From assembly GCF_001421415.1 (NCBI RefSeq), contig NZ_LMKH01000015.1, positions 1 to 45,533 of the forward strand: a DNA stretch of 45,533 bases, read 5' to 3'. Shown here piece after piece: positions 1-9,097 of this stretch (positions within the stretch are counted from its first letter, which is position 1; each line of letters starts with the position of its first letter). Both the position numbers and the translations under genes were made by a program. The stretch is from Sphingomonas sp. Leaf208. GTDB lineage: Bacteria; Pseudomonadota; Alphaproteobacteria; Sphingomonadales; Sphingomonadaceae. The notes beneath the pieces were generated by a model. The model did not search any database. It was not told where the DNA came from and saw only the letters and a list, made by a program, of their open reading frames with translations.

Positions 1-1
1 G

Positions 2-151
2 CAGCAGCTGGCCTTGATCGAGCAAGCCGCCCAGAACGCCGTTTATATTGCTGATCAATGCAATGAGCTTTTGATTGGTATTCGAGCGGATGAATGCCTT
101 CAGACTGTTCGTGATCGCATCGCTGAAATTTCCGAGCAAGGCCGACTGTAG
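2..151 (+). CDS. C-terminal end of an unknown protein (partial)
   Basis: An open frame enters from the left edge and stops at TAG 149-151, giving the last 49 residues of a protein. The tail is amphipathic and probably helical, with evenly spaced Leu, Ile and Val (for example ALIEQAAQNAVYIADQCNEL), ending in ISEQGRL. No motif identifies a family. The start and most of the gene lie outside the window. It is called coding because the frame is open from the edge and codon use is ordinary, but a fragment this short could be chance. No function is assigned. Confidence 0.4.
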   Translation, partial: QQLALIEQAAQNAVYIADQCNELLIGIRADECLQTVRDRIAEISEQGRL

Positions 152-217
152 ATAGGCGTTCTGATGCTACCTTGGCTTGAAGACCCAAAAACGGCCCCTC
201 AGGGCCCCATAGCCTCG

Positions 218-243
218 CCCCAACTCCGGCCGTCCGTTCATTT
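218..243. repeat. Dispersed intergenic repeat, copy 1
   Basis: Reads CCCCAACTCCGGCCGTCC followed by GTTCATTT. It is a diverged copy of the family whose best copy is at 13491-13517. It lies between the first partial gene and the acyltransferase, outside coding sequence. Confidence 0.4.
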
Positions 244-336
244 GGCGATACGCCATTTTTTTCGGCGCCTCGTACGAGAGCTTCGGTCAGAAGGAACGTA
301 GAGAGGTGGTCTTGACGACGCGATCGTGATTAGCCG

Positions 337-771
337 TTACTCGAACTCAAGGTCTTTGATACGCACGGCATATGGTGGACAGTAAAGTCCATGTGTTTCG
401 GTAGATTTCGCAACCACCGAACCGGCGTTGATGACGCACCCCTCTCGCACGATAACGCCTGGGTAGATGGTAACGTTGGCGCCTACCCAGCAACCGCGCT
501 CAATCAGGACAGGTCTGAGGCGATCGCCGTCCACGCCCCGCCGCCAGACCGAGCGAGTGATGTGATGGGTCAGCGAGATGATCGTGCACCGGTAGCTGAT
601 CCGCACCGCCTCGCCGATCTCGACGCCACCGCCGGCATCGATCAGTCCTTCCGGGCCGACGAACGCACCCTTGCGCAGCGTCAGGCGATGCGGATCGATA
701 ACCGTGCAGCTCGGATCGATAAAGGCCCCTTCCTCTATCGTGATGAGGTGCAGCATGTCTTGTGTCAGCAC
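337..771 (-). CDS. Hexapeptide-repeat (left-handed beta-helix) acyltransferase
   Basis: A 144-aa protein built almost entirely of hexapeptide-type turns, for example GAFIDPSCTVIDP, GAFVGPEGLIDAGGGVEIGE, CWVGANVTIYPGVIVREGCVINAGSVV. This is the left-handed beta-helix of the acetyltransferase superfamily. Such enzymes act as trimers and move an acetyl or longer acyl group from acyl-CoA to a sugar or amino sugar. The His pair in ISLTHHITR is at the place where family members carry the catalytic base (inference). The longest reading starts at a GTG at 771; an in-frame ATG six codons in is an alternative, and neither has a strong ribosome site. The protein is shorter than typical maltose or chloramphenicol acetyltransferases and lacks their N-terminal helical cap. 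Its substrate cannot be read from context, as it stands alone downstream of the TonB receptor. Confidence 0.75.
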   Translation of the reverse strand: MLTQDMLHLITIEEGAFIDPSCTVIDPHRLTLRKGAFVGPEGLIDAGGGVEIGEAVRISYRCTIISLTHHITRSVWRRGVDGDRLRPVLIERGCWVGANVTIYPGVIVREGCVINAGSVVAKSTETHGLYCPPYAVRIKDLEFE

Positions 772-843
772 GGGCGTCTTTTCTCAGTTCTGCAATCCGC
801 CGTCCGTCGTCGAGGCGTCCCTCGCGGTCAACTCCCTACCGTC

Positions 844-3738
844 TCAGTACCTGACCTTCGCCCCCGCGTAAAAATACCGACCGACAGGCGAGATCGGCAC
901 GTTGGTCTCGAAGCCGATGTCTGGCTTCTGGTCGGCGAGGTTGTTGACCCCGCCATAGAATGAGAACCGCGCGTCGACCGCAACCTCCGCCTGCACGTCG
1001 TGCTGCCACAGTTCTTTGTACCGGAAATAGCGCGGGTCGACGAGGCTGGGGTTCGCGTCGGTATCGACCTTGGCGAAACGCCGGACACCGTCCTGCCAGC
1101 GCAGATTGTAGCTTAGCGTCAGCGCCCCCGCGGTCCAGCTCGGCGAGAAGGTGAAGGTATATTTCGGGCGGAACGGCTGATCGACATTGTCCTCGGTAAC
1201 CGCGCCCGGCGTTGCGACCTGTTCGAGCTTGTCGAGATAGCCGCCGACCAACCGGATATCGAACGCCCCCATACGCGCCGTCCGGAAGCGATAGGCGATA
1301 TTGAGTTCGGCGCCGGCGGTACGGAACGCCGCGACGTTCTGCGGCTGGACGACATAGCCGTTGATGAACCCGGTGCCGCGCTCGCGACTGATCGCGTTGC
1401 AATAGGCGTTGTCGAGCGTCGGCTGGTCGACGCACAGCGAGGCGATCGTGTTCGCATCGGGCGTGTTGATCGCGTCGCGCAACCGGATGTCGTACCAGTC
1501 GAGCCCGATCGACAGCCCCGAGATCGGTCGCACGACGACGCCCGCCGTCCAGGTGCGGGCGACTTCGGCGCGCAGATCCGGATTGCCCTGCTGCGTGCCG
1601 GGAATGAAGATCGTCGCGTTCGGATTGTTCTGTGCGGTGAAGGTTGCGGGATTGCCCCCTGCCCCGGTGATCAGCGTCTGGCAGTTCGCGGTGCGGAACT
1701 GCGTGCCGAGCGTGCGGTTGCCGAGATAACACGGATCGGAGAAGAAGTTGCTGCTGCCGGTCTGCGGGCGGAAGATCTCGCCGATGTTCGGCGCGCGGAC
1801 CGAGCGGCCGTAGGAGCCGCGGAAGCTGATCTCGCGGATCGGCGCGTAGATGCCGTTGAACTGATAGGCTCTGGTCGAGCCGACCGTCGAATAGTCCGAA
1901 TAGCGTCCGGCGGCACCGACCGAGAGCAGGCTGGCGAACGGCACGTCCTTCAGGAGCGGCGCGTTCAGCTCGCCGAATGCTTCCCAGACATCGAAATGGC
2001 CGCTCGACGGGGTCGGCAGAATGTATTCGTCATATTGGTAGAACAGATTGTCGGTGATCGCCTGCGCCGGACGGAAGCTGCTCGACTCGCGACGATATTC
2101 GCCACCGACCGCGAATGCGATCGGGCCGCCGGGAAGCGCGAAGAACTGCCCGAAATCGCCGTTCAGCGAGGCGTAGGCGACGTGTTGCGTCAGACGCGCA
2201 TTGCTCGCCGGGTTGCTCAGGAAATAGCCGAACGAGGCCGGGGCCACGGTATTGCCGCCGAACGTGTTGACCGGGACGCAGCCAGCCGCGCGGGCTTCCG
2301 CCGAACGGCAGACGATCGTTCCCCCCGGCCCGCGTACCGCATCGAGCGCGTTCAGGAAGCGGTCGTTCAGGCGGTCGTTGAGCTTGGTCGCGCGGACGTC
2401 GGTCTGGCCGTAGGTATAGGACACATCGTAGCTGGCATGCTCCGAGATGCGGCCGGTGACGTCGACGACGCCGCGATACGTGCGTCGGCGATCTTCTTCG
2501 CCACGCCGCGGGATGTCGAAATTGTTGCGGTTGACGTCGACCGAGCCAAGTCCGGCGGCGGTCGCCGCGGCGAGGATGCTGGTCGGGATGTAGGGATTGT
2601 CGAGCGCGATGGTCGCCGGATAATTGCCGCCATAACCGCCGAAGCTTGTCACGGTCGACTGGACGAACTTGCCCTCCAGGCTGATCTTGAACGCGTCCGA
2701 CGCGTCGTAATGCGTCAGAGCGTTGACCGCATGGCGGCGGGTGCGCGGGAAGATATCGCCGATATAGCCCGCGACCGGCGTGTCGTCGCCACCGACCGAA
2801 TAGCCGTCGTTCTGCAGGAAGCGGCCGGGCGTATAGAGCGCGCCGTCGCCGCGGAATGTCTGGTCGCCGATATACACGATGCCCTGGTTCGAGCTGTACG
2901 GATAGCGCAGGTCGCCGACCGGTCCGATCTTGTAGCTGCCGGCGCGCGTCGGGTCGTAATTGTCGAGGTTGATGAAATACTGGCGGTCGCCCTGCGCGAG
3001 ATACCGGCGGTCGTCGTTCGCGAGCGGCTGGTCGGCATTATACTCGTAGGCTAGCGTCAGGTTGCCGCGACCGTCGGCGAAGTTGCGGCCTGCGATCAGC
3101 GAGGCGAAGCGGTTGGCAGCGTCGCCGCGCTCGGAGATGCCGAACTGGCTGCGCGCCGCGACGCCGTCGAAATCGCGCTTCAGCACGAAGTTGACGACCC
3201 CCGAGACGCCGTCCGCACCATACACGGCCGACGCCGCGCCGGTGAGCACGTCGACGCGCTCGATCAAGTCGGTCGGGATCGCGTTGATGTCGACCGCCGC
3301 GGTGTCGGGCTGGCCGGCGACGTGGCGGCGGCCGTTGACGAGCACCAGCGTCCGATTGGGCCCAAGCCCGCGCAGGTCGAGCAGGTTGAGCCCGACCTGC
3401 CCGAAGCTGCCGTCCGCCTGCGCGTTGCCCGCGGTCCGCGTGCTGTCGCGAGAGTTGGTGAGCGCCGGCACGCGCTGCAGAAAGGTCGTGACGTTGGTGT
3501 TGCCCGACTTCTGGAGGTCGGCGGCACTGAACGAGACGATCGGGTTGGGTGCTTCGTAATCCGGGCGTGCGATGCGCGAGCCGGTGACGACGATCTCGCT
3601 TTCGGGGTCCGCGGCTGGGTCTGCGGCAGGCGTTGGCGCAGGCGTATCGGCCGCTGGCGGAGCGATCTGCGCTTGGACCGAATTCGCGGCGAGCAGCGCC
3701 ACGCCGGACAGCAGATGACGGCGGCGAAGGATACGCAT
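844..3738 (-). CDS. TonB-dependent outer membrane receptor
   Basis: A 964-aa outer-membrane transporter. The start at ATG 3738 is chosen because GGGAGAG lies just upstream and because a signal peptide follows (MRILRRRHLLSGVALLAANSVQAQ); the frame stays open further upstream but looks non-coding. After the signal comes a Pro/Ala/Asp-rich linker, then a TonB-box-like EIVVTGSRI, then a plug domain with the family signatures LRGLGPNRTLVLVNGRR and IERVDVLTGAASAVYGADGVSGVVNFVLK. A long beta-barrel follows and ends in the aromatic residue typical of outer-membrane proteins (AGAKVRY). Such receptors import large substrates using TonB/ExbBD energy. Divergent orientation to the sugar ABC importer genes (193 bp apart) suggests a joint role in oligosaccharide uptake, but the substrate is not visible in the sequence. 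Confidence 0.95.
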   Translation of the reverse strand: MRILRRRHLLSGVALLAANSVQAQIAPPAADTPAPTPAADPAADPESEIVVTGSRIARPDYEAPNPIVSFSAADLQKSGNTNVTTFLQRVPALTNSRDSTRTAGNAQADGSFGQVGLNLLDLRGLGPNRTLVLVNGRRHVAGQPDTAAVDINAIPTDLIERVDVLTGAASAVYGADGVSGVVNFVLKRDFDGVAARSQFGISERGDAANRFASLIAGRNFADGRGNLTLAYEYNADQPLANDDRRYLAQGDRQYFINLDNYDPTRAGSYKIGPVGDLRYPYSSNQGIVYIGDQTFRGDGALYTPGRFLQNDGYSVGGDDTPVAGYIGDIFPRTRRHAVNALTHYDASDAFKISLEGKFVQSTVTSFGGYGGNYPATIALDNPYIPTSILAAATAAGLGSVDVNRNNFDIPRRGEEDRRRTYRGVVDVTGRISEHASYDVSYTYGQTDVRATKLNDRLNDRFLNALDAVRGPGGTIVCRSAEARAAGCVPVNTFGGNTVAPASFGYFLSNPASNARLTQHVAYASLNGDFGQFFALPGGPIAFAVGGEYRRESSSFRPAQAITDNLFYQYDEYILPTPSSGHFDVWEAFGELNAPLLKDVPFASLLSVGAAGRYSDYSTVGSTRAYQFNGIYAPIREISFRGSYGRSVRAPNIGEIFRPQTGSSNFFSDPCYLGNRTLGTQFRTANCQTLITGAGGNPATFTAQNNPNATIFIPGTQQGNPDLRAEVARTWTAGVVVRPISGLSIGLDWYDIRLRDAINTPDANTIASLCVDQPTLDNAYCNAISRERGTGFINGYVVQPQNVAAFRTAGAELNIAYRFRTARMGAFDIRLVGGYLDKLEQVATPGAVTEDNVDQPFRPKYTFTFSPSWTAGALTLSYNLRWQDGVRRFAKVDTDANPSLVDPRYFRYKELWQHDVQAEVAVDARFSFYGGVNNLADQKPDIGFETNVPISPVGRYFYAGAKVRY

Positions 3739-3931
3739 GACTTCTCTCCCTGTTCGCCGGCATTGGCCCCCGCCGGCGTTCATTATGCTTGGCTTAGGCG
3801 CATCGCCGGTTGCGGAGCAAGCATTTCGCCTGTGCAAACCCCGACAAGGCATTAACATAGCGCAATATTTCGCCGGTAATCGCCTTGCGCAGGGGGTGGC
3901 GCGGAACGCCGCGATACGCCACGATCCGGCG

Positions 3932-5191
3932 ATGGGGGAACAGGCGCAGGACTGGACGCGGAGAGCCGCATTGGGGCTCCTGCCGACATTGGGTCTTGCT
4001 GCCTGTACCGGCACGCGCGGTCCCGAACCGCTGAAGTTCTGGGCGATGAGCTACGAGGGCGATTATTCGCCGATGCTGATGCCCGCCTTCACCGCCGCGA
4101 CGGGGATCGCGGTCGATGTGCAATCGCTCCCGGCGACCGCAGCGCACGAGAAGCTGCTGACTGCGCAGGCAGGCGGCGCGATGCCCGACGTCCTGATGCT
4201 CTATACCGGCTGGGTCCAGGAGTTCGCGACGATCGGCGCGATCGCCCCGATCCCGTCGCCCGCGCTGGTCGCGGACATGTTTCCCGGCGTGCTCGATGCG
4301 ACGCGTGTTCAGGGGCGCGACTTCGCCGTGCCGTGGTCGGTCGCGCCGCAGGTCCAGTTCTACCGCCGGGATATTCTCGCCAAAGCGGGCTATGCCGCGC
4401 CTGCCGAAGACTGGGACGGCTGGCTCCGCATGGGCCACGCTCTCAAGCGACGGCGACCCGACGACTTCGTGTTCATGCTGCTGCTCAACTGGCCGGACAC
4501 GCTCATCACGATGCTCGGCCAGACCGGCGCGAAGATGCTGCGCGACCACGATACGCGCGGCGATTTCCAGACGCCGGAAGCACGGGCAGCGTTCGCCTAT
4601 TACGCGCGAATCTTCGCCGAAGGGCTCGCACCGAAAGCGCTTTCAACCGAAATCCAGGATCCGGTCGCGGCCTTTGCACAGGGCTATTTCGCGATCTGGC
4701 CGACCGGGCCGACCACGTTGCTCGACCTGCATCGGCGTGCCGCGGAGATACCCGCCCAGCGTTGGGATACGGCGCGGCTCGCCGGTCCACACGGGGTCGG
4801 CGCGGTGTCAGGACTGAGTACCAGCCTATGCGTGTCCGCCTCGACGTCGCGCCCAGCCGAGGCGTGGGCGCTGGTCCGCCACCTCAGTTCCCCGGCGAGT
4901 GAACTCCGCTACCAGCGCCTGATCGGCAATCTCCCGGCCCGCCTGAGCGCCTGGTCGTCGCCGCAACTCCGCGCACCGATACTCGCGCCGTTCAAGGAGC
5001 AGATGCGCTTCCCCACCGCCGCGCCGAAGGTGATCGAGTGGGAGCGGATCAAGCTCGAGATACAGTTCGCCGCCGAGCGCGTCGTGCGGGGCGTACAGTC
5101 GATCCCGAAGGCGCTGACAGGGCTCGACGCGCGTGTCGACCAGTTGCTCGCCAAGCGCCGAGCGCTGGTCGAGGCGGGGAGGCTCGCATGA
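3932..5191 (+). CDS. Sugar ABC transporter substrate-binding lipoprotein
   Basis: A 419-aa periplasmic binding protein of the carbohydrate ABC family (MalE/UgpB-like). The chosen ATG at 3932 gives a lipoprotein-type signal with a twin-arginine-like start (DWTRRAALGLLPTLGLAACTG, lipobox LAAC), so the mature protein should be lipid-anchored. The mature part begins LKFWAMSYEGDYSPMLMPAFTAATGIAVDVQSLP, the usual first lobe of extracellular solute-binding protein family 1, and contains the conserved PDVLMLYTGWVQEFA segment. The in-frame upstream extension to 3737 has no such signal and is discounted. The stop overlaps the ATG of the first permease (ATGA), so the genes are translationally coupled. 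It delivers substrate to the two permeases that follow. Confidence 0.92.
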   Translation: MGEQAQDWTRRAALGLLPTLGLAACTGTRGPEPLKFWAMSYEGDYSPMLMPAFTAATGIAVDVQSLPATAAHEKLLTAQAGGAMPDVLMLYTGWVQEFATIGAIAPIPSPALVADMFPGVLDATRVQGRDFAVPWSVAPQVQFYRRDILAKAGYAAPAEDWDGWLRMGHALKRRRPDDFVFMLLLNWPDTLITMLGQTGAKMLRDHDTRGDFQTPEARAAFAYYARIFAEGLAPKALSTEIQDPVAAFAQGYFAIWPTGPTTLLDLHRRAAEIPAQRWDTARLAGPHGVGAVSGLSTSLCVSASTSRPAEAWALVRHLSSPASELRYQRLIGNLPARLSAWSSPQLRAPILAPFKEQMRFPTAAPKVIEWERIKLEIQFAAERVVRGVQSIPKALTGLDARVDQLLAKRRALVEAGRLA

Positions 5192-6069
5192 CCCGCCAGG
5201 AACGCGCCGCCTGGCTATTCTCCGCTCCCGTCCTCGCGATCATCGCGCTGGTGTTCGTCCTGCCGACCGCGCTGGCGATGGCGTTGTCGGTCACTGATTA
5301 CTCGATCTACGCGCTCGCCGACTGGGCGAACCTGCGCTTCGTCGGGCTTGGCAATTTCGTCGACCTGTTCTCGACGCCGCTGTTCTGGCGCGCGATCGGC
5401 AATACTGCGCTGTTCGCGGTGCTCGGCGTGCCGATGGCGATCGGTGCGTCGCTCGCCGTCGCGCTGCTGCTCAACGACGCGACCGTGCGGTGGAAGCCGC
5501 TCTGGCGCGTGCTGCTGTTCGCGCCTTACGTCACCAGCATCGTCGCGACCGCGGTGGTGTGGCGGTTCCTGTTCAACGAACGCTCGGGGCTCCTCAACCG
5601 CGCGCTGGCGACGATCGGCATCGCGCCGGTCGACTGGCTGGGCAACCCGCACACGTCGATCCCGGCGATCCTGATCTTCGTCACGTGGAAGATCTTCGGC
5701 TACAACATGATCGTCTTCACCGCCGCGCTATCGGCAGTGCCGCAGGACCTGATGGAGGCGGCACGGCTCGACGGCGCCGGCCGCTGGGGCCGCTTCCGCC
5801 ACGTCACCCTTCCCGCGATCGGGCCGACGCTGCTGCTTGCAGCGGTGATGAGCGTCGCAGGCTTCCTCCAGATCTTCGCCGAACCCTACGTCATGACGCT
5901 GGGCGGCCCTGCGCAGAGCACCACGACGATCCTGTATTTCATGTTCGACGAAGGCTTCAAATGGTGGAATCTCGGCCAGGCCAGCGCAGTCGCGTTCGTC
6001 CTGTTCCTGATGATCCTCGTGCTGACGATGGTGCAGACGCGGATCGGGAGGCGCTACGAATGGCTCTGA
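5188..6069 (+). CDS. Sugar ABC transporter permease, MalF/UgpA type
   Basis: A 293-aa inner-membrane protein with about six hydrophobic segments, starting MTRQERAAWLFSAPVLAIIALVFVLP. It carries the binding-protein-dependent transport EAA loop, EAARLDGAGRWGRFRHVTLP, through which it contacts the ATPase. Typical features include the early FVGLGNFVDLF and the C-terminal LGGPAQSTTTILYFMFDEGF. The ATG overlaps the binding-protein stop by four bases, and the 3' end overlaps the second permease by ten. With that second permease it forms the membrane channel of a carbohydrate importer. Confidence 0.93.
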   Translation: MTRQERAAWLFSAPVLAIIALVFVLPTALAMALSVTDYSIYALADWANLRFVGLGNFVDLFSTPLFWRAIGNTALFAVLGVPMAIGASLAVALLLNDATVRWKPLWRVLLFAPYVTSIVATAVVWRFLFNERSGLLNRALATIGIAPVDWLGNPHTSIPAILIFVTWKIFGYNMIVFTAALSAVPQDLMEAARLDGAGRWGRFRHVTLPAIGPTLLLAAVMSVAGFLQIFAEPYVMTLGGPAQSTTTILYFMFDEGFKWWNLGQASAVAFVLFLMILVLTMVQTRIGRRYEWL

Positions 6070-6911
6070 TGAAACCCCGTGCGATCCTCGCCAATGCGGC
6101 GGTGGTGCTGCTGACCACGCTGACGATCGCGCCGCTGCTTTACATGGTGATCGTATCGTTCATGCCGCGCGGCGAGTCGAGCAACCTCCCGACACCGCTC
6201 TGGCCATCGCGCTGGTCGCTGGAAAATTACCACGAGCTGCTCGTCCGGCGGCTGATCGATGGCGCGTGGTTCGACTACCGGATCGTCCCCGCACTTTTCA
6301 ACAGCGTCGCCATCGCCATGATCTCGACGCTCCTCGGCCTGCTGCTCACGGTGCCGGCCGGCTACGCGTTCGCCAAGCTCCGCTTCCGCGGACGCGAGCG
6401 GCTGCTGAAGATCCTGATCGCGTCGCTGGTCGTGCCCGGCCAGGTCGCGATGCTGCCGCTCTTCCTGATCTTCAAGCAGCTCGGGCTCGTCAACAGCTAT
6501 GCGGGCGTCATCCTGCCATCGCTCGCTGGCATCTTCGCGATCCTGTTCGTACGGCAGGCGACACTGGCGATCCCCGACGAGATGATCGACGCCGCGCGGA
6601 TCGACGGGGCGAGCGAGACCCGGATCTTCGTGACGATCGTCCTTCCCCTCCTCACGCCGATCGTCGTCACGCTGTCACTGTTCATGTTCCTCGGCTCATG
6701 GAACGACTTCCTCTGGCCGCTGATCGTGCTGGCCGACCAGCATCTCTACACGCTGCCGGTCGCGGTCGCGGCGATCGCGCGCGAGCATTCGGCGGATGGC
6801 GAGCTGATGATGGCCGCCGCGGTCGTCACGACGATGCCCGTGCTGCTGCTCTTCCTGGCGATGCAGCGTTATTACCTGACCGGGCTGCTCGGCGGCAGCG
6901 TGAAGGGATAG
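6060..6911 (+). CDS. Sugar ABC transporter permease, MalG/UgpE type
   Basis: A 283-aa inner-membrane protein with about six membrane segments. The start at ATG 6060 is preferred because GGGAGG lies eight bases upstream; ATG 6069 is also possible. Its EAA motif is DAARIDGASETRIFVTIVLPLLTP, followed by the conserved FLGSWNDFLWPLIVL of MalG-like permeases. It overlaps the first permease by ten bases. The last 40 bases overlap the 3' end of the oppositely oriented ATPase gene, so the two transcripts converge and share sequence. Confidence 0.93.
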   Translation: MALMKPRAILANAAVVLLTTLTIAPLLYMVIVSFMPRGESSNLPTPLWPSRWSLENYHELLVRRLIDGAWFDYRIVPALFNSVAIAMISTLLGLLLTVPAGYAFAKLRFRGRERLLKILIASLVVPGQVAMLPLFLIFKQLGLVNSYAGVILPSLAGIFAILFVRQATLAIPDEMIDAARIDGASETRIFVTIVLPLLTPIVVTLSLFMFLGSWNDFLWPLIVLADQHLYTLPVAVAAIAREHSADGELMMAAAVVTTMPVLLLFLAMQRYYLTGLLGGSVKG

Positions 6912-7981
6912 GCGCGGCCATCGGCGCCGAACACATGCGCGGCGTCGGGCGCAACGCCGACCCGCAGGGCTTCGCCAAGCGTGATCGAGCGGTCCCCCGG
7001 CAATTGCGCGACGATCGTATCCGCCGCGCCGCGCGCGCCGAGATGCGCGAACGACAACGGCCCGAGCCGCTCGAATAGCTCGACCGCGCCAACCAACGGC
7101 CCCGCGTCGTCGACATGCAGATGTTCGGGGCGAACGCCGAGCGTGACCGGCGAACCTACCGCATCCGCCGGGACGATCGCGCCGGTCCTTACCGTCTCGC
7201 CGCCTGCCAGCCTTACCGTCGTCCCGTCAGCATCGACCGACGCGATCGTCGCCGCCAGCAGGTTCATCCCGGGCGAGCCGATCGCCGCGGCAACTGCCAG
7301 GCTCGCCGGTCGCCGGTACACTTCGATGGGCGGCCCGACCTGCTCGACACGCCCCTCGCTCATTACGACGATGCGGTTGGCGAGCGTCATCGCCTCGAGT
7401 TGATCGTGCGTCACGTAGATCATCGTAGCGCCAAGCTGTTGATGCAGCCGCGCAAATTCGTGCCGCATCCGCGCGCGCAGGTTGGCATCGAGGTTCGACA
7501 ACGGCTCGTCGAGCAACAATACTTTCGGTCGACGCACGACTGCGCGCGCGATCGATACCCGCTGACGCTGCCCACCCGACAAGGCTCGCGGCCGCCGGTC
7601 GAGCAGATCCGACAGATCGAGCATCGCCGCGACCTCCGCGACGCGCTCGGTAATCTCGCGCTTGGCGACTTTGGCGACCTTCAACGGAAACGCGATGTTC
7701 TCCGCGACTGTGAGATGCGGGTACAGCGCGTAGGACTGGAACACCATCGCCAGCCCGCGATCCGACGGCGCCGCATCGGTCACATCGCGTCCGCCGATCG
7801 CCACCCTTCCGGTGCTTGGCACCTCAAGCCCGGCGATCATCCGCAACAATGTCGACTTGCCGCAACCCGACGGCCCGACGAGGACGACGAACTCGCCGTC
7901 GGCAATCGTCAGGTCGGTCGGCAGGAGCACTGTGGTGTCGCCGAAGCTCTTGGAAAGTCCGCTGATTTTGACGCTCGCCAC
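6872..7981 (-). CDS. Carbohydrate ABC transporter ATPase, MalK/UgpC type
   Basis: A 369-aa cytoplasmic ATPase that would power the adjacent importer. Motifs in order: Walker A GPSGCGKST (about residues 36-44), Q-loop VFQSYALYPHLTV, signature LSGGQRQRVSIARA, Walker B VLLLDEPLSNLD, and the H-loop VTHDQLEAMTLA. A C-terminal regulatory beta domain follows (about 240-369; TLGVRPEHLHV), as in MalK-type proteins. The GTG at 7981 is chosen because AAAGGA lies six bases upstream and the length then equals typical family members; the frame stays open 24 codons further upstream. The gene is unusual in facing its own permease genes tail to tail, so its expression must be driven from the 8.0-8.2 kb intergenic region. 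Confidence 0.93.
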   Translation of the reverse strand: MASVKISGLSKSFGDTTVLLPTDLTIADGEFVVLVGPSGCGKSTLLRMIAGLEVPSTGRVAIGGRDVTDAAPSDRGLAMVFQSYALYPHLTVAENIAFPLKVAKVAKREITERVAEVAAMLDLSDLLDRRPRALSGGQRQRVSIARAVVRRPKVLLLDEPLSNLDANLRARMRHEFARLHQQLGATMIYVTHDQLEAMTLANRIVVMSEGRVEQVGPPIEVYRRPASLAVAAAIGSPGMNLLAATIASVDADGTTVRLAGGETVRTGAIVPADAVGSPVTLGVRPEHLHVDDAGPLVGAVELFERLGPLSFAHLGARGAADTIVAQLPGDRSITLGEALRVGVAPDAAHVFGADGRAYPFTLPPSSPVR

Positions 7982-8229
7982 CGCATGTCCTTTACTTATC
8001 ACACGTTGGGTAGCGGCTGACACGACAGCGGGCAAAGCCATCGTACCTTGCAACCAACCGCTACGCGCTGACGAGGGCCCACTTCCGGCCGCACAGAGAC
8101 TGCGCGGCGCCGCCCGAAACCGACAACTCGTTCAGCATCATCGACGGCTGATCAACCACATTTCTAAACCGACAGTTTACTGCGCATGCGTATACTCGAT
8201 CGACCGATCTGGGCCGATGGAGATGATCG

Positions 8230-8862
8230 ATGGGTCACTCGTCAATGGACCCCGCCTTTCACGAACTTCGGCCTTGGAACGAAGGCCGGCTGATTGGTGC
8301 GAAGCGGGCGCTGAAACAGCAACAGGTCTGGGCCATTCGCTTCTGGCTCGACCAGCAGAGGCGACTGCGCGACCGAGCGCTGTTCGACTTCGCCATCGAC
8401 AGCAAGCTCCGCGGCTGTGACGTGGTCAGGGTGCGGATCGGCGATGTAGTTTCCGGCGGGCGCGTCCGCGACCGCGCCGTCGTGGTTCAGCAGAAAACCA
8501 AACGACCGGTCCAGTTCGAGATAATGGATACGGCGCGAAAGACGATGCGAGCATGGTTGGAACGACGTGGGGGGACACTGAACGACTTCGTTTTCCCGAG
8601 CCGCAACGACTACATGGACCACATGAGCACGCGGCAATATGCCCGCCTCGTGCGCGAGTGGGTGGTCGGCATCGGCCTACCGGCGCAGGATTATGGGACG
8701 CACTCGCTACGGCGCACGAAAGCGTCGATCATCTACAAGGCGACTGGCAACCTCCGCGCCGTTCAGATCCTTCTTGGCCATGCCAAGATCGACAGCACGG
8801 TGCGCTACTTGGGCGTTGACGTGGAGGACGCTTTGGAATTGGCCGAACGCACCGAGGTCTGA
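8230..8862 (+). CDS. Tyrosine recombinase/integrase, catalytic domain only
   Basis: A 210-aa protein holding the complete catalytic core of the phage integrase family: Arg61 (SKLRGCDV), Lys89 (QQKTKRP), the His158-Arg161 box (GTHSLRRTKAS), His184 (LLGHAKID) and the nucleophile Tyr193 (TVRYLGV). It lacks the usual N-terminal arm-binding and core-binding domains; only about 50 residues precede the core. The ATG at 8230 has GGAG seven bases upstream. Small catalytic-only recombinases of this type occur in alphaproteobacteria. It stands at the start of the accessory stretch with the CHAT, trypsin and RelA-type genes, but no attachment-site duplication was found, so a role in mobilising the island is unproven. 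Confidence 0.9.
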   Translation: MGHSSMDPAFHELRPWNEGRLIGAKRALKQQQVWAIRFWLDQQRRLRDRALFDFAIDSKLRGCDVVRVRIGDVVSGGRVRDRAVVVQQKTKRPVQFEIMDTARKTMRAWLERRGGTLNDFVFPSRNDYMDHMSTRQYARLVREWVVGIGLPAQDYGTHSLRRTKASIIYKATGNLRAVQILLGHAKIDSTVRYLGVDVEDALELAERTEV

Positions 8863-8901
8863 GCGGACCCACAATGCGACATTCAGGCGTCGTTGCGCAC
8901 T

Positions 8902-8927
8902 CCCCAACTTCAGACATCCGTTCATGT
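8902..8927. repeat. Dispersed intergenic repeat, copy 2
   Basis: Reads CCCCAACTTCAGACATCC then GTTCATGT. It lies between the recombinase and the unknown 377-aa gene. Compared with the copy at 13491-13517 the inner part is GACATCCGTTCATG, so the core differs from the IS110 copy-A target at a few positions. Confidence 0.45.
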
Positions 8928-9097
8928 CAGGTCGACATCTCGACGAGCCGCCGTGGATTGGCGAAATCTGAGACGAAGCAGTCGTTCGCGCGAGCGGCAG
9001 TGAACGACGGCTCCTGCCAGGAGCGGGCATGGAAAGTGTCAGATCTCCGGCTCTCGAGCGGGCAACCTCGCCAATGCAGCGCTCATTCTTGGTCAAG

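Noticed and set aside
1996..3054. Long open frame antisense to the TonB receptor gene
   Set aside because: Arg/Asp/Val-rich translation without domains; the frame is a product of high GC and the receptor on the other strand is unambiguous.
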